The notes beneath the pieces are model-generated. The model did not search any database. It was not told where the DNA came from and was given only the letters and a program-made list of their open reading frames with translations. Positions 8,745 to 22,800 of a stretch of 64,000 nt of DNA are shown here, piece after piece. The position numbers were made by a program, and so were the translations under genes. Positions within the stretch are counted from its first letter, which is position 1. Each line of letters begins with the position of its first letter. Origin of the DNA: Microcebus murinus (taxonomy: Eukaryota; Chordata; Mammalia; Primates; Cheirogaleidae); NCBI RefSeq assembly GCF_040939455.1, contig NC_134118.1:78206680-78270679 (forward strand). The letters are read 5' to 3'.

Positions 8745-11470
8745 GGGTGAGTGGACACAGCCAGATCCGCACTGCGCCTTGCCTGCCCGTCTCCCGTCAG
8801 TGAGTGGACACAGCCAGATCCGCACTGCGCCCTGCCTGCCCGTCTGCCGTGGGTGAGTGGACTCAGCCAAATCCGCACTGCGCCTTGCCTGCCCGTCTCC
8901 CGTCGGTGAGTGGACACAGCCAGATCCGCACTGCGCCCTGCCTGCCCGTCTCCCGTGGGCGAGTGGACACAGCCAGATCCGCACTGCGCCCTGACTGCCC
9001 GTCTCTAGTGGGCGAGTGGACACAGCCAGATCCGCACTGCACCCTGCCTGCCCGTCTCCAGTGGGCGAGTGGACACAGCCAGATCCACACTGCGCCCTGC
9101 CTGCCCGTCTGCCGTGGGTGAGTGGACACAGCCAGATCCGCACTGCGCCCTGCCTGCCCGTCTGCCGTGTGTGAGTGGACACAGCCAGATCCGCACTGCG
9201 CCCTGCCTTACCGCCTGTCGTAGGTGAGTGGTCACAGCCAGATCCGTACTGCGCCCTGCCTGCCCGTCTGCCGTGGGTCAGTGGACATAGCCAGATCCAC
9301 ACAGCACCGTCTCTGCCCATCTCCCGTGGGTGAGTGGACACAGCCGGATCCGCACTGCGCCCTGCCTGCCTGTCTCCCGTGGGTGAGTGGACACAGCCAG
9401 ATCGGCACTGCGCCCTGCCTGACCGTCTGCCGTGGGTGAGTGGACAAAGCCAGATCCGCACTGCGCCCTGCCTGCCCTTCTGCCGTGGGTGAGTGGACAC
9501 AGCCAGATCCGCACTGCGCCCTGCCTGCCCGTCTCCCGTCGGTGAGTGGACACAGCCAGATCCGCACTGCGCCCTGCCTGCCCGTCTCCCGTGGGTGAGT
9601 GGACACAGCCAGATCCGCACTGCGCCCTGCATGCCCGGCTCCTGTGGGCGAGTGGACACAGCCAGATCCGCACTGCGCGCTGCCTGCCCGTCTCCCGTGG
9701 GTGAGTGGACACAGCCCGATCTGCACTGCGCCCTGCCTGCCCGTCTCCCATGGGTGAGTGGACACAGCCAGATCCGCACTGCGCGCTGCCTGCCCGTCTC
9801 CCGTGGGCGAGTGGACACAGCCAGATCCGCACTGCGCCCTGCCTGCCCGTCTGTCGTGGGCGAGTGGACACAGCCAGATCCGCACTGCGCCCTGCCTGAC
9901 TGTCTGCCGTCGGTGAATGTACACAGACAGATCCACACTGCGCCCTGCCTGTCCGTCTGCCGTGGGCGAGTGGACACAGCCAGATCCGCACTGCGCCTTG
10001 CCTGCCCGTCTCACGTGGGTGAGTGGACACAGCCAGATCCGCACTGCGCCCTACCTGCCCGTCTCCCGTGGGTTAGTGGACACAGCCAGATCCGCACTGC
10101 ACCCTGCCTGACCGTCCTTCGTGGGTGAGTGGACACCGCCAGATCCGCACTGCGCCCTGCCTGCCCGTCTCCCGTTGGTGAGTGGACACAGCCAGATCCG
10201 CACTGCGCCCTGCCTGCCCGTCTCCCGTCAGTGAGTGGACACAGCCAGATCCGCACTGCGCCCTGCCTGCCCGTCTCCCGTGGGTGAGTGGACACAGCCA
10301 GATCCGCACTGCGCGCTGCCTGCCCGTCTCCCGTGGGCGAGTGGACACAGCCAGATCCGCACTGCGCCCTGCCTGACCGTCTGCCGTCTGTGAGTGGACA
10401 CAGCCAGATCCACACTGCGCCCTGCCTGCCCGTCTGCCGTGGGCGAGTGGACACAGCCAGATCCGCACTGCGCACTGCCTGACCGTCTGCCGTGGGTGAG
10501 TCGACACAGCCAGATCAGCACTGCGCCCTGCCTGACCGCCGGCCGTGGGTGTGTGGACACAGCCAGATCCGCACTGCGCCCTGCCTGACCGTCTGCCATG
10601 GGTGAGTGGACACAGCCAGATCCACACTGCGCCCTGCCTGCCCGTCTGCCGTGGGCGAGTGGACACAGCCAGATCCGCACTGCGCCCTGCCTGACCGTCT
10701 GCCGTTGGTGAGTGGACACAACCAGATCCGCACTGCGCCCTGCCTGACCGCCTGCCGTGGGTGATTGGACACAGCCAGATCCGCACTGCGCCTTGCCTGC
10801 CCGTCTGCCGTGGGCGAGTGGACACAGCCAGATCCACACTGCACCCTGCCTGCCCTTCTGCCGTGGGTGAGTGAACACAGCCAGATCCACACTGCGCCCT
10901 GCCTGCCCGAATCCCGTCAGTGAGTGGACACAGCCAGATCCGCACTGCGCCCTACCTGCCCGTCTGCCTTGGGTGAGTGGACACAGCCAGATCCGCACTG
11001 CGCCCTGCCTGCCCGTCTGCCGTGGGTGAGTGGACTCAGCCAAATCCGCACTGCGCCTTGCCTGCCCGTCTCCCGTCAGTGAGTGGACACAGCCAGATCC
11101 GCACTGCGCCCTGCCTGCCCGTCTCCCGTGGGCGAGTGGACACAGCCAGATCCGCACTGCGCCCTGCCTGCCCGTCTCCAGTGGGCGAGTGGACACAGCC
11201 AGATCCGCACTGCGCCCTGCCTGCCCGTCTCCAGTGGGCGAGTGGACACAGCCAGATCCACACTGCGCCCTGCCTGCCCATCTGCCGTGGGTGAGTGGAC
11301 ACAGCCAGATCCGCACTGCGCCCTGCCTGCCCGTCTGCCGTGGGTGAGTGGACACAGCCAGATCCGCACTGCGCCCTGCCTGCCCTTCTGCCGTGGGTGA
11401 GTGGACACAGCCAGATCCGCACTGCGCCCTGCCTGACCGTCTGCCGTGGGTGAGTGGACACAGCCAGATC

Positions 11471-13852
11471 TGCACTGCGCCCTGCCTGCCCGTTTCCCGT
11501 CAGTGAGTGGACACAGCCAGATCCGCACTGCGCACTGCCTGCCCGTCTCCCGTGGGTGAGTGGACACAGCCAGATCCGCACTGCGCCACGCCTGCCTGTC
11601 TCCCGTGGGCGAGTGGACACAGCCAGATCCGCACTGCGCCCTGCCTGCCCGTCTGTCGTGGGCGAGTGGACACAGCCAGATCCGCACTGCGCACTGCCTG
11701 ACCATCTGCCGTGGGTGAGTTTACACAGCCAGATCCGCACTGCGCCCTGCCTGACCGCCTGTCGTGGGTGAGTGGACACAGCCAGATCCGCACTGCACCC
11801 TGCCTGACCGTCTGCCGTGGGTGAGTGGACACAGCCAGATCCACACTGCGCCCTGCCTGCCCGTCTGCCGTGGGTGAGTGGACACAGCCAGATCCGCACT
11901 GCGCCCTGCCTGACCGTCTCCCGTGGGTGAGTGGACACAGCCAGATCCGCACTGCACCCTGCCTGACCGTCCATCGTGGGTGAGTGGACGCCGCCAGATC
12001 CGCACTGCGCCCTTCCTGCCCGTCTCCCGTGGGTGAGTGGACACAGCCAGTTCCGCCCTGCGCCCTGCCTGCCCGTCTCCCGTGGGTGAGTGGACACAGC
12101 CAGATCCGCACTGCGCGCTGCCTGCCTGTCTCCCGTGGGCGAGTGGACACAGCCAGATCCGCACTGCGCCCTGCCTGACCGTCTGCCGTGGGTGAGTGGA
12201 CACAGCCAGATCCGCACTGTGCCCTGCCTGCCCGTCTCCCGTGGGTGAGTGGACACAGCCAGATCCGCACTGCGCCTTGCCTGCCCGTCTCCCGTCAGTG
12301 AGTGGACACAGCCAGATCCGCACTGCGCCCTGCCTCCCCGTCTCCCGTGGGCGAGTGGAGACAGCCAGATCCGCACTGTGCCCTGCCTGCCCGTCTCCCG
12401 TGGGTGAGTGGACACGGCCAGATACGCACTGCGCGCTGCCTGCCCGTCTCCCGTGTGCGAGTGGACACAGCCAGATCCGCACTGCCCCCTGCCTGCCCGT
12501 CTCCCGTGGGTGAGTGGACACAGCCAGATCCGCACTGCACCTTGCCTGCCCGTCTCCCGTCAGTGAGTGGACACAGCCAGATCCGCACTGCGCCCTGCCT
12601 GTCCGTCTCCCGTGGGTGAGTGGACACAGCCAGATCCGCACTGCGCGCTGCCTGCCCGTCTCCCGTGGGCGAGTGGAAACAGCCAGATCCGCACTGCGCG
12701 CTGCCTGCCCGTCTGTCGTGGGTGAGTGGACACAGCCAGATCCGCACTGCTCGCTGCCTGCCCGTCTCCCGTGGGCGAGTGGACACAGCCAGATCCGCAC
12801 TGCGCGCTGCCTGCCCGTCTGTCGTGGGCGAGTGGACACAGCCATATCCGCACTACGCCCTTCCTGACCGTCTGCCGTGGGTGAGTGGACACAGCCAGAT
12901 CCACACTGCGCCCTGCCTGCCCGTCTCCCGTCAGTGAGTGCACACAGCCAGATCCGCACAGCGCCCTACGTGCCCGTCTTCCGTCAGTGAGTGGACACAG
13001 CCAGATCCGCACTGCGCCCTACGTGCCCGTCCTCCGTGGGCGAGTGGACACAGCCAGATCCGCACTGCGCCCTGCCTGCCCGTCTCCCGTGGGTGAGTGG
13101 ACACAGCCAGATCCGCACTGCATCTTGCCTGCCGGTCTCCCGTCAGTGAGTGGACACAGCCAGATCCGCACTGCGCCCTGCCTGCCCGTCTGCCATGGGT
13201 GAGTGGACACAGCCAGATCCACACTGCGCCCTGCCTGCCCGACTGCCGTGGGCAGGCGGACACAGCCAGATCCGCACTGCGCACTGCCTGACCATCTGCC
13301 GTGGGTGAGTTTACACAGCCAGATCCGCACTGCGCCCTGCCTGACCGCCTGTCGTGGGTGAGTGGACACAGCCAGATCCGCACTGCACCCTGCCTCACCG
13401 TCTGCCGTGGGTGAGTGGACACAGCCAGATCCACACTGCGCCCTGCCTGCCCGTTTGCCGTGGGTGAGTGGACACAGCCAGATCCGCACTGCGCCCTGCC
13501 TGACCGTCTCCCGTGGGTGAGTGGACACAGCCAGATCCGCACTGCACCCTGTCTGACCGTCCTTCGTGGGTGAGTGGACGCCGCCAGATCCGCACTGCGC
13601 CCTGCCTGCCCGTCTCCCGTGGGTGAGTGGACACAGCCAGATCCGCACTGCGCCCTGCCTGCCCGTCTCCCGTGGGTGAGTGGACACAGCCAGATCCGCA
13701 CGGCGCCCTGCCTGCCCGTATCCTGTCAGTGAGTGGACACAGCCAGATCCGCACTGCGCCCTGCCTGCCCGTCTGCCGTGGGTGAGTGGACACAGCCAGA
13801 TCCGCACTGCGCCCTGCCTAACCACCTGCCGTGGTTGAGTGGACACAGCCAG
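11471..13852. repeat. Composite segment left of unit A
   Basis: This segment joins pieces of other blocks. About 11.41-12.39 kb resembles 6.80-7.78 kb (offset 4,610). About 12.4-13.7 kb resembles 3.1-4.4 kb (offset 9,274), shown by GGGCAGGCGG at 13,250 and 3,976. Its 12.5-13.05 kb part also matches 15.1-15.6 kb inside unit A (offset 2,597, 49 monomers). From about 13.73 kb it follows 2.02 kb onward. Every join preserves the monomer phase. Confidence 0.7.
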
Positions 13853-16800
13853 ATCCGCACTGCGCCCTGCCTGCCCGTCTCCCCTGGGCGAGTGGACACA
13901 GCCAGATTCGCACTGCGCCCTGCCTGCCCGTCTGCCGTGGGTGAGTGGATACAGCCAGATCCGCACTGCGCCCTGCTTGCCCGTCTCCCGTGGGTGAGTG
14001 GACACAGCCAGTTCCGCACTGCGCGCTGCCTGCCCGTCTCCCGTGGGCGAGTGGAAACAGCCAGATCCGCACTGCGCGCTGCCTGCCCGTCTGTCGTGGG
14101 CGAGTGGACACAGCCATATCCGCACTGCGCCCTGCCTGCCCGTCTGCCGTGGGTGAGTGGACACAGCCAGATCCACACTGCGCCCTGCCTACCCGTCTGC
14201 CGTGGGTGAGTGGACACAGCCAGATCCGCACTGCGCCCTGCCTGACCCTCTCCCGTGGGTGAGTGGACACAGCCAGATCCGCACTGCGCCCTGCCTGCCC
14301 GTCACCCGTGGGTGAGTGGACACAGCCAGATCCGCACTGCGCCCTGCCTTCCCGTCTCCCGTGGGTGAGCGGACACAGCCAGATCCGCACTGCGCGCTGC
14401 CTGCCCGTCTGTCGTGGGCGAGTGGACACAGCCATATCCGCACTACGCCCTGCCTGACTGTCTTCCGTGGGTGAGTGGACACAGCCAGATCCGCACTGCG
14501 CCTTGCCTGCCCGTCTCACGTGGGTGAGTGGACACAGCCAGATCCGCACTGCGCCCTACCTGCCCGTCTCCCGTGGGTGAGTGGACACCGCCTGATCCGC
14601 ACTGCGCCCTGCCTGCCCGTCTCCCGTGGGCGAGTGGACACAGCCAGATCCGCCTTGCGCCCTGCCTGACCGTCTGCCGTGGGTGAGTGGACACAGCCAG
14701 ATCGGCACTGCGCCCTGCCTGACCGTCTGCCGTGGGTGAGTGGACACAGCCAGATCCGCACTGCGCCCTGCCTGCCCTTCTGCCGTGGGTGAGTGGACAC
14801 AGCCAGATCCGCACTGCGCCCTGCCTGCCCGTCTCCCGTCGGTGAGTGGACACAGCCAAATCCGCACTGCGCCCTGCCTGCCCGTCTCCCGTGGGTGAGT
14901 GGACACAGCCAGATCCGCACTGCGCCCTGCTTGCCCGTCTCCCGTGGGTGAGTGGACACAGCCAGATCCGCACTGCGCCCTGCCTGCCCGTCTCCCGTGG
15001 GCAAGTGGACACAGCCAGATACGCACTGCGCGCTGCCTGCCCGTCTCCCGTGTGCGAGTGGACACAGCCAGATCCGCACTGCCCCCTGCCTGCCCGTCTC
15101 CCGTGGGTGAGTGGACACAGCCAGATCCGCACTGCACCTTGCCTGCCCGTCTCCCGTCAGTGAGTGGACACAGCCAGATCCGCACTGCGCCCTGCCTGTC
15201 CGTCTCCCGTGGGTGAGTGGACACAGCCAGATCCGCACTGCGCGCTGCCTGCCCGTCTCCCGTGGGCGAGTGGAAACAGCCAGATCCGCACTGCGCGCTG
15301 CCTGCCCGTCTGTCGTGGGTGAGTGGACACAGCCAGATCCGCACTGCTCGCTGCCTGCCCGTCTCCCGTGGGCGAGTGGACACAGCCAGATCCGCACTGC
15401 GCGCTGCCTGCCCGTCTGTCGTGGGCGAGTGGACACAGCCATATCCGCACTACGCCCTTCCTGACCGTCTGCCGTGGGTGAGTGGACACAGCCAGATCCA
15501 CACTGCGCCCTGCCTGCCCGTCTCCCGTCAGTGAGTGCACACAGCCAGATCCGCACAGCGCCCTACGTGCCCGTCTTCCGTCAGTGAGTGGACACAGCCA
15601 GATCCGCACTGCGCCCTACGTGCCCGTCCTCCGTGGGCGAGTGGACACAGCCAGATCCGCACTGCGCCCTGCCTGCCCGTCTCCCGTGGGTGAGTGGACA
15701 CAGCCAGATCCGCACTGCATCTTGCCTGCCGGTCTCCCGTCAGTGAGTGGACACAGCCAGATCCGCACTGCGCCCTGCCTGCCTGTCTCCCGTGGGTGAG
15801 TGGACACAGCCAGATCGGCACTGCGCCCTGCCTGACCGTCTGCCGTGGGTGAGTGGACAAAGCCAGATCCGCACTGCGCCCTGCCTGCCCTTCTGCCGTG
15901 GGTGAGTGGACACAGCCAGATCCGCACTGCGCCCTGCCTGCCCGTCTCCCGTCGGTGAGTGGACACAGCCAGATCCGCACTGCGCCCTGCCTGCCCGTCT
16001 CCCGTGGGTGAGTGGACACAGCCAGATCCGCACTGCGCCCTGCATGCCCGTCTCCCGTGGGCGAGTGGACACAGCCAGATCCGCACTGCGCGCTGCCTGC
16101 CCGTCTCCCGTGGGTGAGTGGACACAGCCCGATCAGCACTGCGCCCTGCCTGCCCGTCTCCCATGGGTGAGTGGACACAGCCAGATCCGCACTGCGCGCT
16201 GCCTGCCCGTCTCCCGTGGGCGAGTGGACACAGCCAGATCCGCACTGCGCCCTGCCTGCCCGTCTGTCGTGGGCGAGTGGACACAGCCAGATCCGCACTG
16301 CGCACTGCCTGACTGTCTGCCGTCGGTGAATGTACACAGCCAGATCCACACTGCGCCCTGCCTGTCCGTCTGCCGTTGGCGAGTGGACACAGCCAGATCC
16401 GCACTGCGCCTTGCCTGCCCGTCTCACGTGGGTGAGTGGACACAGCCAGATCCGCACTGCGCCCTACCTGCCCGTCTCCCGTGGGTTAGTGGACACAGCC
16501 AGATCCGCACTGCACCCTGCCTGACCGTCCTTCGTGGGTGAGTGGACACCGCCAGATCCGCACTGCGCCCTGCCTGCCCGTCTCCCGTGGGTGAGTGGAC
16601 ACAGCCAGATCCGCACTGCGCCCTGCCTGCCCGTCTCCCGTCAGTGAGTGGACACAGCCAGATCCGCACTGCGCCCTGCCTGCCCGTCTCCCGTGGGTGA
16701 GTGGACACAGCCAGATCCGCACTGCGCGCTGCCTGTCCGTCTCCCGTGGGCGAGTGGACACAGCCAGATCCGCACTGCGCCCTGCCTGACCGTCTGCCGT

Positions 16801-19800
16801 CTGTGAGTGGACACAGCCAGATCCACACTGCGCCCTGCCTGCCCGTCTGCCGTGGGCGAGTGGACACAGCCAGATCCGCACTGCGCACTGCCTGACCGTC
16901 TGCCGTGGGTGAGTCGACACAGCCAGATCAGCACTGCGCCCTGCCTGACCGCCGGCCGTGGGTGTGTGGACACAGCCAGATCCGCACTGCGCCCTGCCTG
17001 ACCGTCTGCCATGGGTGAGTGGACACAGCCAGATCCACACTGCGCCCTGCCTGCCCGTCTGCCGTGGGCGAGTGGACACAGCCAGATCCGCACTGCGCCC
17101 TGCCTGACCGTCTGCCGTTGGTGAGTGGACACAGCCAGATCCGCACTGCGCCCTGCCTGACCGCCTGCCGTGGGTGATTGGACACAGCCAGATCCGCACT
17201 GCGCCTTGCCTGCCCGTCTGCCGTGGGCGAGTGGACACAGCCAGATCCACACTGCACCCTGCCTGCCCTTCTGCCGTGGGTGAGTGAACACAGCCAGATC
17301 CACACTGCGCCCTGCCTGCCCGAATCCCGTCAGTGAGTGGACACAGCCAGATCCGCACTGCGCCCTACCTGCCCGTCTGCCTTGGGTGAGTGGACACAGC
17401 CAGATCCGCACTGCGCCCTGCCTGCCCGTCTGCCGTGGGTGAGTGGACTCAGCCAAATCCGCACTGCGCCTTGCCTGCCCGTCTCCCGTCAGTGAGTGGA
17501 CACAGCCAGATCCGCACTGCGCCCTGCCTGCCCGTCTCCCGTGGGCGAGTGGACACAGCCAGATCCGCACTGCGCCCTGCCTGCCCGTCTCCAGTGGGCG
17601 AGTGGACACAGCCAGATCCGCACTGCGCCCTGCCTGCCCGTCTCCAGTGGGCGAGTGGACACAGCCAGATCCACACTGCGCCCTGCCAGCCCATCTGCCG
17701 TGGGTGAGTGGACACAGCCAGATCCGCACTGCGCCCTGCCTGCCCGTCTGCCGTGGGTGAGTGGACACAGCCAGATCCGCACTGCGCCCTGCCTGCCCTT
17801 CTGCCGTGGGTGAGTGGACACAGCCAGATCCGCACTGCGCCCTGCCTGACCGTCTGCCGTGGGTGAGTGGACACAGCCAGATCCGCACTGCGCCCTTCCT
17901 GCCCGTCTCCTGTGGGTGAGTGGACACAGCCAGATCCGTACTGCGCCCTGCCTGACCGCCTGCCGTGTGTGAGTGGACACAGCCAGATCCGCACTGCGCG
18001 CTGCCTGCCCGTCTCCCGTGGCCGCGTGGAAACAGCCAGATCCGCACTGCGCGCTGCCTGCCCGTCTGTCGTGGGTGAGTGGACACAGCCAGATCCGCAC
18101 TGCGCGCTGCCTGCCCGTCTCCAGTGGGCGAGTGGACACAGCCAGATCCGCACTGCGCGCTGCCTGCCCGTCTGTCGTGGGCGAGTGGACACAGCCATAT
18201 CCGCACTACGCCCTTCCTGACCGTCTGCCGTGGGTGAGTGGACACAGCCAGATCCACACTGCGCCCTGCCTGCCCGTCTCCCGTCAGTGAGTGGACACAG
18301 CCAGATCCGCACAGCGCCCTACGTGCCCGTCTTCCGTCAGTGAGTGGACACAGCCAGATCCGCACTGCGCCCTACGTGCCCGTCCTCCGTGGGCGAGTGG
18401 ACACAGCCAGATCCGCACTGCGCCCTGCCTGCCCGTCTCCCGTGGGTGAGTGGACACAGCCAGATCCGCACTGCACCTTGCCTGCCCGTCTCCCGTCAGT
18501 GAGTGGACACAGCCAGATCCGCACTGTGCCCTGCCTGCCCGTCTCCCGTGGGTGAGTCGACACAGCCAGATCCGCACTGCGCGCTGCCTGCCCGTCTCCC
18601 GTGGGCGAGTGGAAACAGCCAGATCCGCACTGCGCGCTGCCTGCCCGTCTGTCGTGGGCGAGTGGACACAGCCATATCCGCACTGCGCCCTGCCTGCCCT
18701 CTGCCGTGGGTGAGTGGACACAGCCAGATCCACACTGCGCCCTGCCTGCCCGACTGCCGTGGGCAGGCGGACACAGCCAGATCCGCACTGCGCACTGCCT
18801 GACCATCTGCCGTGGGTGAGTTTACACAGCCAGATCCGCACTGCGCCCTGCCTGACCGTCTGCCGTGGGTGAGTGGACACAGCCAGATCCACACTGCGCC
18901 CTGCCTGCCCGTCTGCCGTGGGTGAGTGGACACAGCCAGATCCGCACTGCGCCCTGCCTGACCGTCTGCCGTGGGTGAGTGGACACAGCCAGATCCGCAC
19001 TGCACCCTGCCTGACCGTCCTTCGTGGGTGAGTGGACGCCGCCAGATGCGCACTGCGCCCTGCCTGCCCGTCTCCCGTGGGTGAGTGGACACAGCCAGAT
19101 CCGCACTGCGCCCTGCCTGCCCATCTCCCGTGGGTGAGTGGACACAGCCAGATCCGCACTGCGCCCTGCCTGCCCGTCTCCTGTTAGTGAGTGGACACAG
19201 CCAGATCCGCACTGCGCCCTGCCTGACCCTCTCCCGTGGGTGAGTTTACACAGCCAGATCCGCACTGCGCCCTGCCTGCCCGTCTCCCGTGGATGAGTGG
19301 ACACAGCCAGATCCGCACTGCGCCCTGCCTGCCCGTCTCCCGTGGGTGAGCGGACACAGCCAGATCCGCACTGCGCCCTGCCTGACCGTCCTTCGTGGGT
19401 GAGTTGACACCGCCAGATCCGCACTGCGCCCTGCCTGCCCGTCTGCCGTGGGCGAGTGGACACAGCCAGATCCGCACTGCGCCCTGCATGCCCGTCTATC
19501 GTGGGCGAGTGGACACAGCCAGATCCGCACTGCGCCCTGCCTGACCGTCTGCCGTGGGTGAGTGGACACAGCCAGATCCGCACTGCGCCCTGCCTGACCG
19601 CCTGCCGTGGGTGAGTGGACACAGCAAGATCCGCACTGCGCCCTGCCTGCCCGTCTCCCGTGGGCGAGAGGACACAGCCAGATCCGCACTGCGCCCTGCC
19701 TGAACGTCTCCCGTGGGTGAGTGGACACAGCCAGATCCGCACTGCGCCTTGCCTGCCTGTCTCACGTGGGTGAGTGGACACAGCCAGATCCGCACTGCGC

Positions 19801-22800
19801 CCTACCTGCCCGTCTCCCGTGGGTGAGTGGACACAGCCAGATCCGCACTGCACCCTGCCTGACCGTCCTTCGTGAGTGAGTGGACACCGCCAGTTCCGCA
19901 CTGCGCCCTGCCTGCCCGTCTGCCGTGGGTGAGTGGACACAGCCAGATCCGCACTGCGCCCTGCCTGCCCGTCTCCCGTCAGTGAGTGGACACAGCCAGA
20001 TCCGCACTGCGCCCTGCCTGACCGTCAGCCGTGGGTGAGTTGACACATCCAGATCCACACTGCGCCCTGCCTGACCGCCTGCCGTGGGTGAGTGGACACA
20101 GCCAGATGCGCACTGCGCCCTGCCTGCCCGTCTCCCGTGGGCGAGTGGACACAGCCATATCCGCACTGCGCCCTGCCTGCCCTTCTGCCGTGGGCGAGTG
20201 GACACAGCCAGATCCGCACTGCGCCCTGCCTGACCGTCTGCCGTGAGTGAGTGGACACAGCCAGATCCACACTGCGCCCTGCCTGCCCGTCTGCCGTGGG
20301 TGAGTGGACACAGCCATATCCGCACTGCGCCCTGCCTGACCGTCTGCCGTGTGTGAGTGGACACAGCCAGATCCGCACTGCGCCCTGCCTTACCGCCTGT
20401 CGTGGGTGAGTGGTCACAGCCAGATCCGTACTGCGCCCTGCCTGCTCGTCTGCCGTGGGTCAATGGAAATAGCCAGATCCACACAGCACCGTCTCTGCCC
20501 ATCTCCCGTGGGTGAGTGGACACAGCCGGATCTGCACTGCGCCCTGCCTGCCTGTCTCCCGTGGGTGAGTGGACACAGCCAGATCGGCACTGCGCCCTGC
20601 CTGACCGTCTGCCGTGGGTGAGTGGACACAGCCAGATCCGCACTGCGCCCTGCCTGACCGTCTGCCGTGGGTGAGTGGACACAGCCAGATCCGCACTGCG
20701 CCCTGCCTGCCCGTTTCCCGTCAGTGAGTGGACACAGCCAGATCCGCACTGCGCACTGCCTGCCCGTCTCCCGTGGGTGAGTGGACACAGCCAGATCCGC
20801 ACTGCGCCACGCCTGCCTGTCTCCCGTGGGCGAGTGGACACAGCCAGATCCGCACTGCGCCCTGCCTGCCCGTCTGTCGTGGGCGAGTGGACACAGCCAG
20901 ATCCGCACTGCGCACTGCCTGACCATCTGCCGTGGGTGAGTTTACACAGCCAGATCCGCACTGCGCCCTGCCTGACCGCCTGTCGTGGGTGAGTGGACAC
21001 AGCCAGATCCGCACTGCACCCTGCCTGACCGTCTGCCGTGGGTGAGTGGACACAGCCAGATCCACACTGCGCCCTGCCTGCCCGTCTGCCGTGGGTGAGT
21101 GGACACAGCCAGATCCGCACTGCGCCCTGCCTGACCGTCTCCCGTGGGTGAGTGGACACAGCCAGATCCGCACTGCACCCTGCCTGACCGTCCATCGTGG
21201 GTGAGTGGACGCCGCCAGATCCGCACTGCGCCATGCCTGCCCGTCTCCCGTGGGTGAGTGGACACAGCCAGTTCCGCCCTGCGCCCTGCCTGCCCGTCTC
21301 CCGTGGGTGAGTGGACACAGCCAGATCCGCACTGCGCGCTGCCTGCCTGTCTCCCGTGGGCGAGTGGACACAGCCAGATCCGCACTGCGCCCTGCCTGAC
21401 CGTCTGCCGTGGGTGAGTGGACACAGCCAGATCCGCACTGCGCCCTGCCTGCCCGTCTCCCGTGGGTGAGTGGACACAGCCAGATCCGCACTGCGCCTTG
21501 CCTGCCCGTCTCCCGTCAGTGAGTGGACACAGCCAGATCCGCACTGCGCCCTGCCTCCCCGTCTCCCGTGGGCGAGTGGAGACAGCCAGATCCGCAATGC
21601 GCCCTGCCTGCCCGTCTGCCGTGGGTAAGTGGACACAGCCAGATCCGCACTGCGCCCTGCCTGCCCGTCTGCCGTGGGTGAGTGGACACAGCCATATCCG
21701 CACTGCGCCCTGCCTGCCCGTCTGCCGTGGGTGAGTGGACACAGCCAGATCCACACTGCGCCCTGCCTACCCGTCTGCCGTGGGTGAGTGGACACAGCCA
21801 GATCCGCACTGCGCCCTGCCTGACCCTCTCCCGTGGGTGAGTGGACACAGCCAGATCCGCACTGCGCCCTGCCTGCCCGTCTCCCGTGGGTGAGTGGACA
21901 CAGCCAGATCCGCACTGCGCCCTGCCTGCCCGTCTCCCGTGGGTGAGCGGACACAGCCAGATCCGCACTGCGCGCTGCCTGCCCGTCTGTCGTGGGCGAG
22001 TGGACACAGCCATATCCGCACTACGCCCTGCCTGACTGTCTTCCGTGGGTGAGTGGACACAGCCAGATCCGCACTGCGCCTTGCCTGCCCGTCTCACGTG
22101 GGTGAGTGGACACAGCCAGATCCGCACTGCGCCCTACCTGCCCATCTCCCGTGGGTGAGTGGACACCGCCTGATCCGCACTGCGCCCTGCCTGCCCGTCT
22201 GCCGTGGGCGAGTGGACACAGCCAGATCCGCACTGCGCCCTGCCTGCCCATCTATCGTGGGCGAGTGGACACAGCCAGATCCGCACTGCGCCCTGCCTGA
22301 CCGTCTGCCGTGGGTGAGTGGACACAGCCAGATCCGCACTGCGCACTGCCTGCCCTTCTGCCGTGGGTGAGTGAACACAGCCAGATCCACACTGCGCCCT
22401 GCCTGCCCGAATCCCGTCAGTGAGTGGACACAGCCAGATCCGCACTGCGCCCTACCTGCCCGTCTGCCTTGGGTGAGTGGACACAGCCAGCCTGCACTGC
22501 TCCCTGCCTGCCCGTCTGCCGTGGGTGAGTGGACACAGCCAGATCCGCACTGCGCCTTGCCTGCCCGTCTCCCGTCAGTGAGTGGACACAGCCAGATCCG
22601 CACTGCGCCCTGCCTGCCCGTCTGCCGTGGGTGAGTGGACTCAGCCAAATCCGCACTGCGCCTTGCCTGCCCGTCTCCCGTCGGTGAGTGGACACAGCCA
22701 GATCCGCACTGCGCCCTGCCTGCCCGTCTCCCGTGGGCGAGTGGACACAGCCAGATCCGCACTGCGCCCTGACTGCCCGTCTCTAGTGGGCGAGTGGACA

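Larger units (their letters stand above)
5590..11470. repeat. 5.9-kb block also present in units A and B
   Basis: This stretch matches 19,421-25,248 in unit A and 31,132-36,959 in unit B. The offset to unit A is 13,831 up to about 7,862 and 13,778 after it, a one-monomer difference near 7.87 kb against 21.69 kb. Both offsets are two bases short of whole monomers, explained by the 52-bp monomers at 8,693 and 18,656 or 22,489. The match ends at 11,470/25,248, after which this copy passes to sequence like 6.8-7.8 kb (offset 4,610). Confidence 0.83.
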
